Shown: positions 46,716-55,420 of the stretch, piece by piece
Layout of the letters: every line of letters begins with the position of its first letter
Numbering within the stretch: the first letter of the stretch is position 1
Assembly: GCF_003865095.1 (NCBI RefSeq)
Contig: NZ_BHYK01000002.1
Span: forward strand, 94,802 to 158,801
Direction: 5' to 3'
Length of the DNA stretch: 64,000 bases
Origin: Clostridium tagluense
GTDB lineage: Bacteria > Bacillota > Clostridia > Clostridiales > Clostridiaceae
Translations under genes and position numbers: made by a program
Notes under the pieces: model-generated
Seen by the model: only the letters and a program-made list of their open reading frames with translations
Database searches by the model: none
Told to the model about the DNA's origin: nothing

Positions 46716-48158
46716 TTATAGTAAGTCTTTATTTTTGCCAGTTATTAAAATAGAATTCCCACCTGATTTTGTAACCTGGTCGCGAGGTATATTAAGTTCT
46801 TTTGATAGTATGTCTACAACTCTTGTAGCACAAAAGCCTGATTGGCATCTCCCCATTCCAGCTCTTGTACGTCTTTTAACGCCATCAAGTGTTGTTGCTC
46901 CAAGGGGTCTTCTTATTGAATCTATAATTTCGCCTTCAGTTACGGTTTCACACCTGCAAATAATTTTACCGTATTCAGGTATTTCTTTAATTATTTCTTT
47001 TCGCTCTTCATTTGACATTTCTCTAAATTTTCTTATACCTTGTCGTATAGGATTAAATTCTGAATTTTTTTCAGGTGCTAATTTTCCTATTACTATATCA
47101 GCTACCATTACAGCAATGCTTGGAGCACTAGTTAAACCTGGTGAATCAATTGATGCTACATTAATAAAGTTTTTAGCATCAATTGCCTCCCCAATTATAA
47201 AATCATTTCCACTATTTTTTGCTCTATTGCCTGCAAAAGAGGTTATTACCATATTCATAGGAAGTGGCTCTTGAATGCTTAGTCCTGCGTTCAATAAAAT
47301 ATCATCAATACCTTCCTTAGTTGTACAAAGATTATCTTTGCTTTCTACATCTACAGCATCAGGACCAACGAGCAGATTGCCATCCACAGTAGGTGTAACT
47401 AAAACGCCTTTTCCAAGTTTAGTTGGAAGTTGGAAAATTGTTTTTGTAACTAAATCTCCTACAGCTTTATCAAATAAAACGTACTCTCCTCGTTTGGGAA
47501 GTATTTTAAATTTGTGATCGCTTACCATATTATTAATTTCATCCGAGAACAAACCAGCTGCGTTTATGATTATTTTTGTTTCAATGGGACCTTTATTAGT
47601 TTTTATAATATAATTATTTGATTTTTTTTCTATGGAAGTGACTCCAGTTTCAAATTCAAATTTGACACCGTTGTTATATGCGTTCTCTGCCATAGCAATA
47701 GTCATTTCATATGGACAAACTATTCCACCTGTTGGAGCATATAATGCAGCAACACATTTTTTAGTTATATTAGGTTCCATTTCGCGAACCTGATCGCCAG
47801 TAAGAATAACTAAACCAGGTACTCCGTTTTTTTGTCCTTGATGAAGTAAATTTTCTAGATCTCCTAGGTGCTGTTTGTCAAAACATAAAACCAATGATCC
47901 ATTTCTCTTAAATGGGAAATCTAATTCCTTGGCAAGGTCTGTATACATTGCATTACCTAGGGCGTTTAATTTCCCCTTCAGAGTACTTGGATCTGCATCA
48001 TGCCCTGCATGAACAATAGCACTATTTGCCTTTGAGGTTCCAGAACCCACATCACTAGATTTATCAAGCACACATGTTTTCAAATTATATTTAGATAGCT
48101 CTCTTGAAATGGAGCATCCCACAATACCAGCACCAATAATAGTTACATCAAACATCAT
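46716..48158 (-). CDS. glpA: Anaerobic-type glycerol-3-phosphate dehydrogenase with BFD-like domain
   Basis: Oxidises glycerol-3-phosphate to dihydroxyacetone phosphate. The 480 residues show an FAD-binding start (DVTIIGAGIVGCSISRELS), a DAO fold, and a C-terminal BFD-like [2Fe-2S] domain with CRCETVTEGE (~400) and GMGRCQSGFC (~440). ATG 48158 (MMFDV) is chosen because AGGAGG lies just before it; a TTG 18 bp upstream would overlap that site. It is first in the operon with the FAD oxidoreductase and DUF1667 protein, behind a GlpP-type leader. Confidence 0.9.
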   Translation of the reverse strand: MMFDVTIIGAGIVGCSISRELSKYNLKTCVLDKSSDVGSGTSKANSAIVHAGHDADPSTLKGKLNALGNAMYTDLAKELDFPFKRNGSLVLCFDKQHLGDLENLLHQGQKNGVPGLVILTGDQVREMEPNITKKCVAALYAPTGGIVCPYEMTIAMAENAYNNGVKFEFETGVTSIEKKSNNYIIKTNKGPIETKIIINAAGLFSDEINNMVSDHKFKILPKRGEYVLFDKAVGDLVTKTIFQLPTKLGKGVLVTPTVDGNLLVGPDAVDVESKDNLCTTKEGIDDILLNAGLSIQEPLPMNMVITSFAGNRAKNSGNDFIIGEAIDAKNFINVASIDSPGLTSAPSIAVMVADIVIGKLAPEKNSEFNPIRQGIRKFREMSNEERKEIIKEIPEYGKIICRCETVTEGEIIDSIRRPLGATTLDGVKRRTRAGMGRCQSGFCATRVVDILSKELNIPRDQVTKSGGNSILITGKNKDLL

Positions 48159-48183
48159 ATTACCTCCTAAACGCAAACAAAAA

Positions 48184-48240
48184 GAGAACCTTGAAAAATA
48201 GGTATAAAATACCTATAGATCAAGGCTCTCTTCTCTTCGC
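48184..48240 (-). promoter_or_regulatory. GlpP-type antitermination leader of the glpA operon
   Basis: On the minus strand, GAGAGCCTTGA...ATAGGTAT and ATACCTAT...CAAGGTTCTC (48184-48230) form a long terminator stem ending in TTTTTG, before the glpA ribosome site. GAGGCGAAGAGAAGAGAGCC upstream could form an alternative fold. GlpP, encoded divergently next door, normally antiterminates such leaders when glycerol-3-phosphate is present. Confidence 0.7.
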
Positions 48241-48575
48241 CTCTAAATTATTTAATTTAATACTAGCATAATAATTAAACAATTGCAAGAGCAAATAATT
48301 ATAAAACCAAATAATGTATATATAAATATAATTCCCATAGATGATTTAATTAGAATGTTATGATTAAAACCTAAAGATTATATTTGTGTATTTGGTATAA
48401 AAGCATAACAAATAAATAAACTTGAAAGAAAAATAGCAGTGTGATAAAATTAATTTTATTAATATAAGGTTGAAGATAAGGGAACTATAATTTAAGGTAG
48501 CGTATTCTTGATATTTTGTTTTATTATATTAGGTTATATTATGGAAACTAAAATAAATTTTTGGGGGATATATTA
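48241..48575. other. Divergent promoter region of glpA and glpP
   Basis: 335 bp of A/T-rich sequence. It must contain the leftward glp promoter and the rightward glpP promoter. I see no further hairpin, repeat or small gene. Confidence 0.45.
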
Positions 48576-49148
48576 TTGGAAAACTTAGATCAATTACTAA
48601 TAGAAAACCCGGTTATTGCAGCAATAAGAAATGAAGAAGATTTAGAAAAAGTAATTCATAGTGGTGTTCTTATTGTGTTTGTATTGTATGGAAGCATAAT
48701 AAGTCTAAAGAAAATATGTGTGAGGCTTAAAGAGGCAGGCAAAGTAGTATTTGTTCATGTGGATTTGATAGAAGGATTAAAAGGGGATTATACTGGACTG
48801 CTTTTTATAAAGCAATGCGGAGAGCCCTACGGTATTATAACTACAAAAGCAACAAATATAAAAAATGGAAAAAAATTAAATTTTTGTGTTATACAGAGAA
48901 TATTTGTGGTGGATTCACTTTCCCTTAAAACAGGAATACATAATATACAATCTGTGCTGCCAGATGCTGTAGAAGTTATGCCAGGAGTTGCAAGCAAGAT
49001 TATTAAAAGTATGGAAAATCAAGTTCGAGTACCAATTATAGCAGGGGGCTTAATTCAAACTAAAAAGGATATAATGGAATCAATTAGTGCAGGAGCCATG
49101 GCAATTTCAACAACAAAACAAGAATTATGGACTTTATCTGAGGAGTAA
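48576..49148 (+). CDS. glpP: Glycerol uptake operon antiterminator
   Basis: A 190-residue RNA-binding protein with a TIM-barrel-like fold. Family landmarks are NPVIAAIRNEEDLEKVI near the start, FVHVDLIEGLKGD (~70), RIFVVDSLSLKTGI (~115), and PDAVEVMPGV and PIIAGGLIQTKKDI (~155). TTG 48576 follows GGGGGA at 7 bp and gives the usual MENLDQLL-type start; an in-frame TTG at 48561 has no site. It binds glp leader mRNA with glycerol-3-phosphate. Confidence 0.9.
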   Translation: MENLDQLLIENPVIAAIRNEEDLEKVIHSGVLIVFVLYGSIISLKKICVRLKEAGKVVFVHVDLIEGLKGDYTGLLFIKQCGEPYGIITTKATNIKNGKKLNFCVIQRIFVVDSLSLKTGIHNIQSVLPDAVEVMPGVASKIIKSMENQVRVPIIAGGLIQTKKDIMESISAGAMAISTTKQELWTLSEE

Positions 49149-49196
49149 AGGAAGCAAGGATTTCAAGTATAATTACTTTGAAATCCTTGTCTTTTA

Positions 49197-50275
49197 TTTT
49201 TCAGTAGTTTGTGCACGCGTTTGCACGAAACAATAGGGAATAATTGCGAGAGTTAACCCAGCAAGAGCTAAATGCCATTGCTTGGTATATTCACCAAAGA
49301 AGAAGAAGAAAGTTCGCAGTGGTAATGTTTGTGTCTCTGATGAAGGACATTTCCAAGTCCGGCAAAAACTTGTGTGAAAATAAACTGCCAAATAAATCCA
49401 AGTATAAGTCCACCAATTAAGTTAGGCATAAAAAATATAGTTCTAAGTAGATTGTTACCTTTCATTCCAGTTGTTACAAGTAAAGCAAGCCCAAATCCGA
49501 TACAATTTATTACTACTACTGAAACTACAGTAAATAAAGCTGTAAATTTGAATGAATCAAGAAAAGTTGGATCATTAAAAGCGGTTACATAATTTGTAAA
49601 TCCAACCTTCTTTAACACCATCTAAAGGCGTTGGTAATATACCAATATTTTTAGATAATTCTGGGTCGATACCATCGATTGATCCAAAAGCCCAGTTTCC
49701 TTGTTGAATAATTGCTACTTTACCCATAGAGAACATTTTTTCAACTTGCGTTGAATAATCTAAGCTATTAATTGATTTATTAGAACCATCTGGTTTATAT
49801 GCATATTTAATTTGAAGATCTAATAGTTTTTTTAATGGTTGATTTTGTTTAAATGTTGTTGTTTTTGCATTAAATGCATCTAAAACTGTTGGAAATTCAT
49901 TTGCAAAAGCAATGTTAGATAAGTGGAGTCCAGTTACCCAAGTTTCCTTGCCAGGCAAAGCAAATACCGCATCTAGTTTTAAGTCTTTTTTCTTTGAATC
50001 CAATGTTTTTGATGCAGCTTCTAAATCTGCATAGGTTTTAATTTTTGAAGCATCAATTCCTGCTTTTGTGAATATTTCTTTATTGTAAATAAGTCCATAT
50101 CCTTCCTGGTTAAATGGCATACCCACAAGTTTGCCATCCATTTTCACAGCGTCTAAGGTTCCAGGGTAAGCTTGTGCTACCCAAGGCTCTTTTGAAAAAT
50201 CTTGAAGTTTTGCCTTCCAGTCAAGTGCATCTTGAGGTCCACCTATATTGTATATGGTTGGTTCTTGTAGTTAAC
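49197..50275 (-). pseudogene. Decayed sugar ABC transporter (binding protein and two permease fragments)
   Basis: Read leftward, the frame open from ~50275 encodes the middle of an extracellular sugar-binding protein (PWVAQAYPGTLDAVKMDGKL, then GMPFNQEGYGLIYNKEIF, to GILPTPLDGVKE at ~49615). It then runs straight into a MalF-type permease start (VGFTNYVTAFNDPTFLDSF and its helices) to ~49345. After a further break comes the C-terminal tail of a MalG-type permease (QWHLALAGLTLAIIPYCFVQ). Each gene lacks one end, and the joins are internal deletions, so nothing here can work. Binding-protein N terminus and signal peptide are missing. Confidence 0.85.
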
Positions 50276-50388
50276 CCTAGGCAGTGTTGTAGGTTAGTGC
50301 GTAAAATTGTCAATGTAGTAGCATCGCATATGATGATTTAATAGAGCTAGATATATGTGTCAAAAGTGTTGCATTGAACTTAAGCTTA

Positions 50389-50444
50389 AAAAAAAGCAAT
50401 CTCTTTACCTGAAATAAATTTAAGGTAAAGAGATTGCTTTTTTT
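50389..50444. terminator. Very strong bidirectional hairpin terminator
   Basis: A perfect 22-bp stem with A-run and T-run (AAAGCAATCTCTTTACCT and its complement) separates the pseudogene from the small leftward gene. It is right for ending the 50452-50616 gene. Confidence 0.85.
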
Positions 50445-50451
50445 AGATTGT

Positions 50452-50616
50452 TTAAAGTTGTTTGTCACAATCTAAAGGCCCACATATGTCAAACTCGGAA
50501 TCTGATGGTTCTGGCACAAAATTTGCCTCTTTTTTTGCTTTTTCAAGTTTAGCTTTTTCTATTTTTACTGATTCCTCTGGGCTCAAATTTTTAGGTTGTA
50601 TTTCTTTATCTGTCAT
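50452..50616 (-). CDS. Small acidic/basic helical hypothetical protein (54 aa)
   Basis: A 54-residue ORF with a strong GGAGAGG site 6 bp before ATG 50616 and a terminator just past its stop. The sequence begins MTDKEIQPKNLSPEESV, has a charged helix (KIEKAKLEKAKKEANF) and ends with two Cys in DICGPLDCDKQL. No family is recognised. The good ribosome site and terminator support a real gene. The Cys pair could bind metal. Confidence 0.6.
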   Translation of the reverse strand: MTDKEIQPKNLSPEESVKIEKAKLEKAKKEANFVPEPSDSEFDICGPLDCDKQL

Positions 50617-50808
50617 TTGTAATCCTCTCCTTTTTTAATAGTATTAGCTTATTTACTATACTATAACCCTAAATCTAAATTATATCAGTGATTGTGAACA
50701 AATATTAATTATTATATTAGATTAATTATTTGTTGTTTTTAAATTTTGGATGCTACTATAATATATGTTATAATACAAGTAAAAAATATTAAGGTAGAGG
50801 TGATACTT

Positions 50809-51228
50809 ATGGATCATAAAAGTACAGACATTGCTAAAGTTTCTGTAAAAATGTCCCTATGTTCAAGAGCTAGTGAAGAAAAGCTCATAATAGCTTACAA
50901 AGAAAAAGGAGTAATAGTTACTGCAATAGATATTGGAGGTAATTTTTCGGGATTTACTACAAAGGTAATTGAAAGTGCTATTGTAGCATCTAAAAGAGGT
51001 GGACTTATAAAGGATTGTCACGTTCATGAGGGTGCTGTAGCGGGTGCTACTAAAGAAGCCTTATCGCAGATTGCATCTAAAGCAAACGGCTTAAATGTGG
51101 GCGGTAAAATAGGAATAGCTAGATCTGGTGAACATATAAGTGTGTGTATATTTTTAAGTATAGGACTACTCCATTTGAATGAAGTTGTAATAGGACTTGC
51201 ACATCGTTCTATACCTGATATTTATTAA
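50809..51228 (+). CDS. HutP-family RNA-binding antiterminator, divergent paralogue
   Basis: A 139-residue protein matching the HutP family along its length: a helical start (VSVKMSLCSRASEEKLIIAY), the core GVIVTAIDIGGNFSGFTTKV, GGLIKDCHVHEGAVAGATKEAL (~67-88) and a C-terminal FLSIGLLHLNEVVIGLAHRS (~115-134). HutP hexamers bind UAG-type triplets in leader RNA with L-histidine and Mg2+. Compared with the B. subtilis protein as I remember it, the metal/histidine positions (H73, H77, H138) seem to be Gly, Gly and Asn. ATG 50809 follows GAGGTGAT. The next gene downstream is an ABC importer with a UAG-repeat leader, not a hut operon. Confidence 0.75.
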   Translation: MDHKSTDIAKVSVKMSLCSRASEEKLIIAYKEKGVIVTAIDIGGNFSGFTTKVIESAIVASKRGGLIKDCHVHEGAVAGATKEALSQIASKANGLNVGGKIGIARSGEHISVCIFLSIGLLHLNEVVIGLAHRSIPDIY

Positions 51229-51268
51229 TTAGGATTTAGCATTTAAAAGTTTCGTATTTTAAAATATA

Positions 51269-51297
51269 TTGACATTTCAAATATATTGTTATACTAT
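51269..51297 (+). promoter_or_regulatory. Promoter of the ABC importer leader
   Basis: TTGACA (51269-51274) and TACTAT (51292-51297) are 17 bp apart; TATACT overlaps at 51290. Transcription from here would give a leader of ~200 nt that includes the UAG array and terminator. Confidence 0.6.
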
Positions 51298-51318
51298 ATC
51301 TATAAAGTTTTAAAGAGG

Positions 51319-51424
51319 TAGTAGTAACAAATTTGAGGAAGAACATAATGTAGGTAATGTAGGTAATGTAGGTAATGTAGATAATGTAGAATGGTAGCGT
51401 AGCATGGTAGGCATTAAATGGTAG
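51319..51424 (+). promoter_or_regulatory. Array of UAG triplets in the leader RNA (candidate HutP-like target)
   Basis: Five perfect or near-perfect 9-bp units TAATGTAGG/A (51346-51390) place TAG at 51351, 51360, 51369, 51378 and 51387. More TAGs follow at 51395, 51400, 51408 and 51422, with two earlier at 51319 and 51322. Regular NAG/UAG triplets are the recognition pattern of HutP and TRAP RNA-binding proteins. The spacer here (6 nt) differs from the B. subtilis HutP site (4 nt). Confidence 0.6.
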
Positions 51425-51440
51425 GAATTAATACGTAAAT

Positions 51441-51478
51441 AAAGCTGGCTATAAATTAAATAGTAGCTTTTATTTTTA
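51441..51478 (+). terminator. Leader terminator before the ABC importer
   Basis: AAAGCTGGCTAT (51441-51452) pairs with ATAGTAGCTTT (51460-51470) around loop AAATTAA with one bulged base, followed by TATTTTTAT. It lies between the UAG array and the first importer gene, so it can be a regulated terminator. Confidence 0.75.
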
Positions 51479-51506
51479 TAACTAAATATTTTAGGAGGAT
51501 GGTAGT

Positions 51507-52517
51507 ATGGTAGCAAAAAAATTATTATTAGGTGTAATAGGCATGTCTTTTTTAGGTGCCTTTGTTTTAACAGGGTGTTTATCTGCTAAAACAAAAAATC
51601 AAAGTAATTCTGATAAGGTGATAAATATCGGAATAAGTCAACTCGTAGAACATCCAGCATTAGACAAAACTCGCAAAGGATTTATAGATGCCCTTAGCTC
51701 TAAGGGGTTTAAAGATGGCGAAAAAATCAAGATAGACTTTCAAAATGCCCAAGGGGACATACCAACAGCTCAAACTATTGCAAGCAACTTCATTTCCGAA
51801 AAGAAGGATTTAATATTTGCTATAGCAACACCTAGCGCGCAGGCAGCATATAGCGGTACTAAAAATATTCCTATACTTATAACTGCTGTAACTGATCCTG
51901 TAAAATCCGGTCTTGTAAAATCTCTAAATAAACCAGGTACAAATGTTACAGGCACTAGTGATATATTGCCTATGGATAAACAATTTCAGTTAATGAAAAA
52001 ATTAATACCTAACTGCAAAAAGGTAGGTATATTGTATAATACTAGTGAAGCAAATTCAGAAATCCAAGTAAATATGGCAAAAGAAAAAGGGTTAAAGATG
52101 AATTTAGAAATAATAGCTGTGGGGATTTCAAGTTCTAATGAGATATCACAAGCATTAAATTCATTGATTCCTAAAATTGATGCTTTATATACACTAACGG
52201 ATAATTTGGTAGCATCTTCAATGCCTCTCATTAGTTCTAAAGCCATTGAAAAAGGAATTCCTGTAATAGGCGCTGAAAAAGCCCACGTTGAGGCTGGTGC
52301 ACTAGCTACAGAGGGTATAGACTACTACAAACTTGGTTTTCAAACAGGTCTTATGGCAGTTGATATCATAAATGGTAAAAAGCCAAAAGATATGCCAGTG
52401 CAGACGTTAAAGGAAACAACACTTACCATAAATGAAGTCGTTGCAAGCAAACTTAAGATTACTATACCTAGTGATTTAAAGTCAAAAGCAGTGCTAGTTA
52501 AGGGTGGTGCTAAGTAA
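51507..52517 (+). CDS. ABC transporter substrate-binding lipoprotein (ABC_sub_bind/TrpX type)
   Basis: A 336-residue lipoprotein: signal with lipobox LTGC (Cys ~24), then the two-lobed ABC_sub_bind fold starting INIGISQLVEHPALDKTRKGF and including FAIATPSAQAAYSGTKNIPI, TGTSDILPMDKQ and IEKGIPVIGAE. Family members include the tryptophan or tyrosine importers TrpX of streptococci. The ligand cannot be read from sequence; a histidine or aromatic amino-acid role would fit the HutP-like neighbour. ATG 51507 follows AGGAGG. First of three coupled genes. Confidence 0.85.
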   Translation: MVAKKLLLGVIGMSFLGAFVLTGCLSAKTKNQSNSDKVINIGISQLVEHPALDKTRKGFIDALSSKGFKDGEKIKIDFQNAQGDIPTAQTIASNFISEKKDLIFAIATPSAQAAYSGTKNIPILITAVTDPVKSGLVKSLNKPGTNVTGTSDILPMDKQFQLMKKLIPNCKKVGILYNTSEANSEIQVNMAKEKGLKMNLEIIAVGISSSNEISQALNSLIPKIDALYTLTDNLVASSMPLISSKAIEKGIPVIGAEKAHVEAGALATEGIDYYKLGFQTGLMAVDIINGKKPKDMPVQTLKETTLTINEVVASKLKITIPSDLKSKAVLVKGGAK

Positions 52518-53410
52518 TGGATGGCTTAATTATAAATATATTAGAACAAGGATTTATATTTGCAATAATGGCTATAGGTGTTTATATAACTTATAGAATA
52601 TTAGATTTTCCTGATTTATCTGTAGATGGAACCTTTGCATTAGGTGCTGCAGTTACAGCAGCTGCACTAATAAAAGGTGTAAATCCTTATATATCACTAC
52701 TTTTAGCTTTTATTTCAGGTATGATGGCTGGAGGGGTTACTGGGATACTTCATGTAAAGCTTAAAATAACAAATTTACTTTCGGGTATTCTAGTTATGAT
52801 TGGACTTTACTCTATAAATCTTAGAATAATGGGCAAAGCTAATATACCACTATTTTCACAAAACACTATTTTTTCTAATGATATTTCCCCGGTAATCATA
52901 ATTGCACTATTTGCTATTTTAGTTAAGATAGCTTTAGATTTGTTTTTAAAAACAAAACTTGGTTTTATATTAAGAGCTACAGGGGATAATCCTCAAATGG
53001 TAACTTCACTAGGCGTTGATATAGGAACTATTAAAATACTTGGTCTTATGATTTCAAATGGTCTTGTAGCAGTTTCAGGTTCTATGATGGCCCAATACCA
53101 AAAATTTTCTGATGTAGGTATGGGAACTGGAATTATAGTTATGGGGCTAGCTTCTGTTATATTAGGAGAAGCTATTTTCAAAAAAGCTTCATGGTGGGTT
53201 CCAACAACTACGGCAATTTTAGGCTCAATATTATACAAAGGTAGTATATCTTTCGCTTTAAAATTAGGTTTACCACCAACAGATTTAAAACTTGTAACTT
53301 GTATAATTGTTATATTTGCTTTGGCTTTAAACGGGCGAAAATTTAATTTGAATTTTAAAATGTTAAAAAGAGTTAATTTGGGAGGTGTGCCAATTGCTCC
53401 AAATAAATAA
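52517..53410 (+). CDS. ABC transporter permease (TrpY-like)
   Basis: A 297-residue inner-membrane permease of the branched-chain amino-acid permease-like family (BPD_transp_2), with about eight helices. DFPDLSVDGTFALGAAVTAA (~33-52) is the typical conserved stretch, and RATGDNPQMVTSLGVDIG (~155) is the loop contacting the ATPase. Its ATG overlaps the stop of the binding-protein gene. It probably moves the amino acid bound by the lipoprotein. Confidence 0.85.
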   Translation: MDGLIINILEQGFIFAIMAIGVYITYRILDFPDLSVDGTFALGAAVTAAALIKGVNPYISLLLAFISGMMAGGVTGILHVKLKITNLLSGILVMIGLYSINLRIMGKANIPLFSQNTIFSNDISPVIIIALFAILVKIALDLFLKTKLGFILRATGDNPQMVTSLGVDIGTIKILGLMISNGLVAVSGSMMAQYQKFSDVGMGTGIIVMGLASVILGEAIFKKASWWVPTTTAILGSILYKGSISFALKLGLPPTDLKLVTCIIVIFALALNGRKFNLNFKMLKRVNLGGVPIAPNK

Positions 53411-54188
53411 TCTTAAAAAAGTTTTCAATAAAGGCACAATAAATGAAAAAGTAATATTCAACAATTTTAACCTTCATATAAATAAAGGGGATTTCATTAC
53501 TGTAATAGGTAGCAACGGTGCCGGAAAATCAACCCTTTTAAATTTAATATCTGGTTCAATATTACCGACTGGAGGATCTATTTCTTTAAATGGAAGAGAT
53601 ATATCAGCCCTTCCTGAACATAAAAGAACAAAATTTATAGGTAGGGTATTCCAAAATCCAACTTTAGGTACATCCCCTTCTATGTCTATATTAGAAAACT
53701 TATCCATGGCTTCTAATAAAGGACGTAAGTTTGGATTAACTCCTGGCATTAACAAGAAAAAAATAGCTCTATTTAAGGAATCATTATCAGGACTATCTTT
53801 AGGCCTTGAAAATAATTTAAGTAAAAAGGTTGGTTTGTTATCTGGGGGTCAAAGACAAGCTTTGTCGCTACTTATATCAACCATATCTAATCCAGACTTA
53901 TTGCTGCTGGATGAACATACAGCAGCCTTAGATCCTAAAACTTCTGAAAATATAATAAAATTAACTAAAAGTACTGTTAGTGAAAAAAATATAACTACAG
54001 TGATGATAACTCACAATTTAAATTATGCTATAGATATAGGAAATAGGTTAATAATGCTCCATGCTGGAGAAATACTACTAGATATTAGTGGTGAGGAAAA
54101 GAAAAATTTGACTATACCTAAACTATTAGAATTATTTAACAATAAAAGTTCTGTGGATTTTATAAGTGACGAAGTAGCATTCTCTTAA
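53394..54188 (+). CDS. ABC transporter ATP-binding protein (TrpZ-like)
   Basis: A 264-residue ATPase with Walker A GSNGAGKST, Q-loop VFQNPTLGTSPS, signature LSGGQRQAL, Walker B LLLLDEHTAALD (His in place of the usual Pro) and H-loop THNL. TTG 53394 (MLQINNLKKVF) is preferred because GGGAGG lies 7 bp upstream; a GTG at 53385 overlaps that site. It overlaps the permease gene by 17 bp. Last of the importer operon. Confidence 0.9.
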   Translation: MLQINNLKKVFNKGTINEKVIFNNFNLHINKGDFITVIGSNGAGKSTLLNLISGSILPTGGSISLNGRDISALPEHKRTKFIGRVFQNPTLGTSPSMSILENLSMASNKGRKFGLTPGINKKKIALFKESLSGLSLGLENNLSKKVGLLSGGQRQALSLLISTISNPDLLLLDEHTAALDPKTSENIIKLTKSTVSEKNITTVMITHNLNYAIDIGNRLIMLHAGEILLDISGEEKKNLTIPKLLELFNNKSSVDFISDEVAFS

Positions 54189-54338
54189 AAATTTTGGAAA
54201 GGAGGTAACTTTAAGTTATCTCCTTATTTTAGTTTATAAATTTATTGATACTTAGGTGTACATTTACATGAAAAGGAATTATATACTTAATGTAGAATAT
54301 AGTATATAGTATGTTTTAGAAAAATTGGAGGAATTTTT

Positions 54339-55343
54339 ATGGGCGAAAATTTAAAACAAACAAAAGATGAAGTCTCACTATTTTTATTTATAACATTTTT
54401 AATCACTTTTCTTATGGGCGGTTTTATGCTCTATGTTCATAAAACCATGATAAATGTTAACTTAGCAACATTTGCAGAGGTGCAAATGTTTTATCCAGCT
54501 TTTGTTGTTATTGCTTTAAAGATGTTTTACTATAAAGAAGAAATAAACAATAACATATTGATATTTTACAAAATTTATATAGGGTTATTTATAATTTCAT
54601 TTGCTATTCAAATACTAGGAGTCTTTCTTTTTCCGCATAAATTAGAGATTATACAAGCAATAGTGCTTAGCATATTTAGCATAGTAACTTTTAGTTTGGT
54701 TATAAAAAATAAAGAAAATTGTTTCGAAAAAATAAATATGGTTTTTGGTAAGAATTTTAAAATGGTAATTATATTAGCAGTAATATTTTTTATACTGAAA
54801 TTAGTTGTTTCACTTGTATATGCAATCTTACCGGGGCAAGTATTTTCAATATCTGGTAATGATATTTCAAAAACTATCTTATCAATAATTACAATTCCAA
54901 TTAACATTGTACTAATTTGGATTATGTTTTTTGGTGAAGAATTTGCATGGAGAGGATATTTACAACCAAGACTTCAGGTTATGTTTGGTAAAAAGCTAGG
55001 AGTGATAATTTTAGGGTTTATTTGGGGATTTTGGCATTTTCCATTATGTTTTATGTTATACAGTCCAGCTACACCTATACTCTGCGTTATTTCTCATGTT
55101 TTTTATTGTACTATAATTGGAGTGTTTTTAGGATATGTTTATATGAAAACAGGCAACCTTTGGTCCGTTATAATTATTCATATAATTAACAATTCTTCCT
55201 TGTCAGCTGGAGCGGGTTATGGAGCAATATTGACCTTAAAAGATGTGGCTATTTCAATTTTATTGTTTGCTATAGTTTATTTACCTTTCATATTTACTAA
55301 AGAATATAAGGCTGATAAGAATGAATTTAATATACAAGAATAA
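54339..55343 (+). CDS. CPBP-family intramembrane metalloprotease
   Basis: A 334-residue membrane protein with about eight helices. The CPBP (Abi) motifs are in the C-terminal half: FGEEFAWRGYLQPRL (Glu-Glu and Arg, ~200-214), FIWGFWHFPLCFML (His ~237) and VIIIHIINNS (His ~280). Members process prenylated or peptide substrates and often give self-immunity near bacteriocin clusters. The nearby LanFEG-like transporter makes such a role attractive, but no bacteriocin precursor was found. Single-gene unit. Confidence 0.85.
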   Translation: MGENLKQTKDEVSLFLFITFLITFLMGGFMLYVHKTMINVNLATFAEVQMFYPAFVVIALKMFYYKEEINNNILIFYKIYIGLFIISFAIQILGVFLFPHKLEIIQAIVLSIFSIVTFSLVIKNKENCFEKINMVFGKNFKMVIILAVIFFILKLVVSLVYAILPGQVFSISGNDISKTILSIITIPINIVLIWIMFFGEEFAWRGYLQPRLQVMFGKKLGVIILGFIWGFWHFPLCFMLYSPATPILCVISHVFYCTIIGVFLGYVYMKTGNLWSVIIIHIINNSSLSAGAGYGAILTLKDVAISILLFAIVYLPFIFTKEYKADKNEFNIQE

Positions 55344-55420
55344 ATAGATAGAGAAGATTTCATCTCTTAAGTGCTGAGTAGCTTAAGAGAATTTGTCTGA
55401 AACCCTGGAGGGAATAATGT

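Noticed and set aside
49197-50275. Possible prophage or mobile-element remnant
   Set aside because: All fragments read as sugar ABC transporter genes; no integrase, transposase or terminal repeats are visible.
51346-51390. The 9-bp tandem repeat as a neutral minisatellite
   Set aside because: Not fully excluded, but the position between promoter and terminator and beside a HutP-like gene makes a regulatory reading more useful; TAG triplets also continue beyond the perfect repeat.
51310-51516. Minus-strand reading frame with a TLPTLPTLPT repeat
   Set aside because: It is the antisense of the UAG tandem repeat and overlaps the importer start; no ribosome site.
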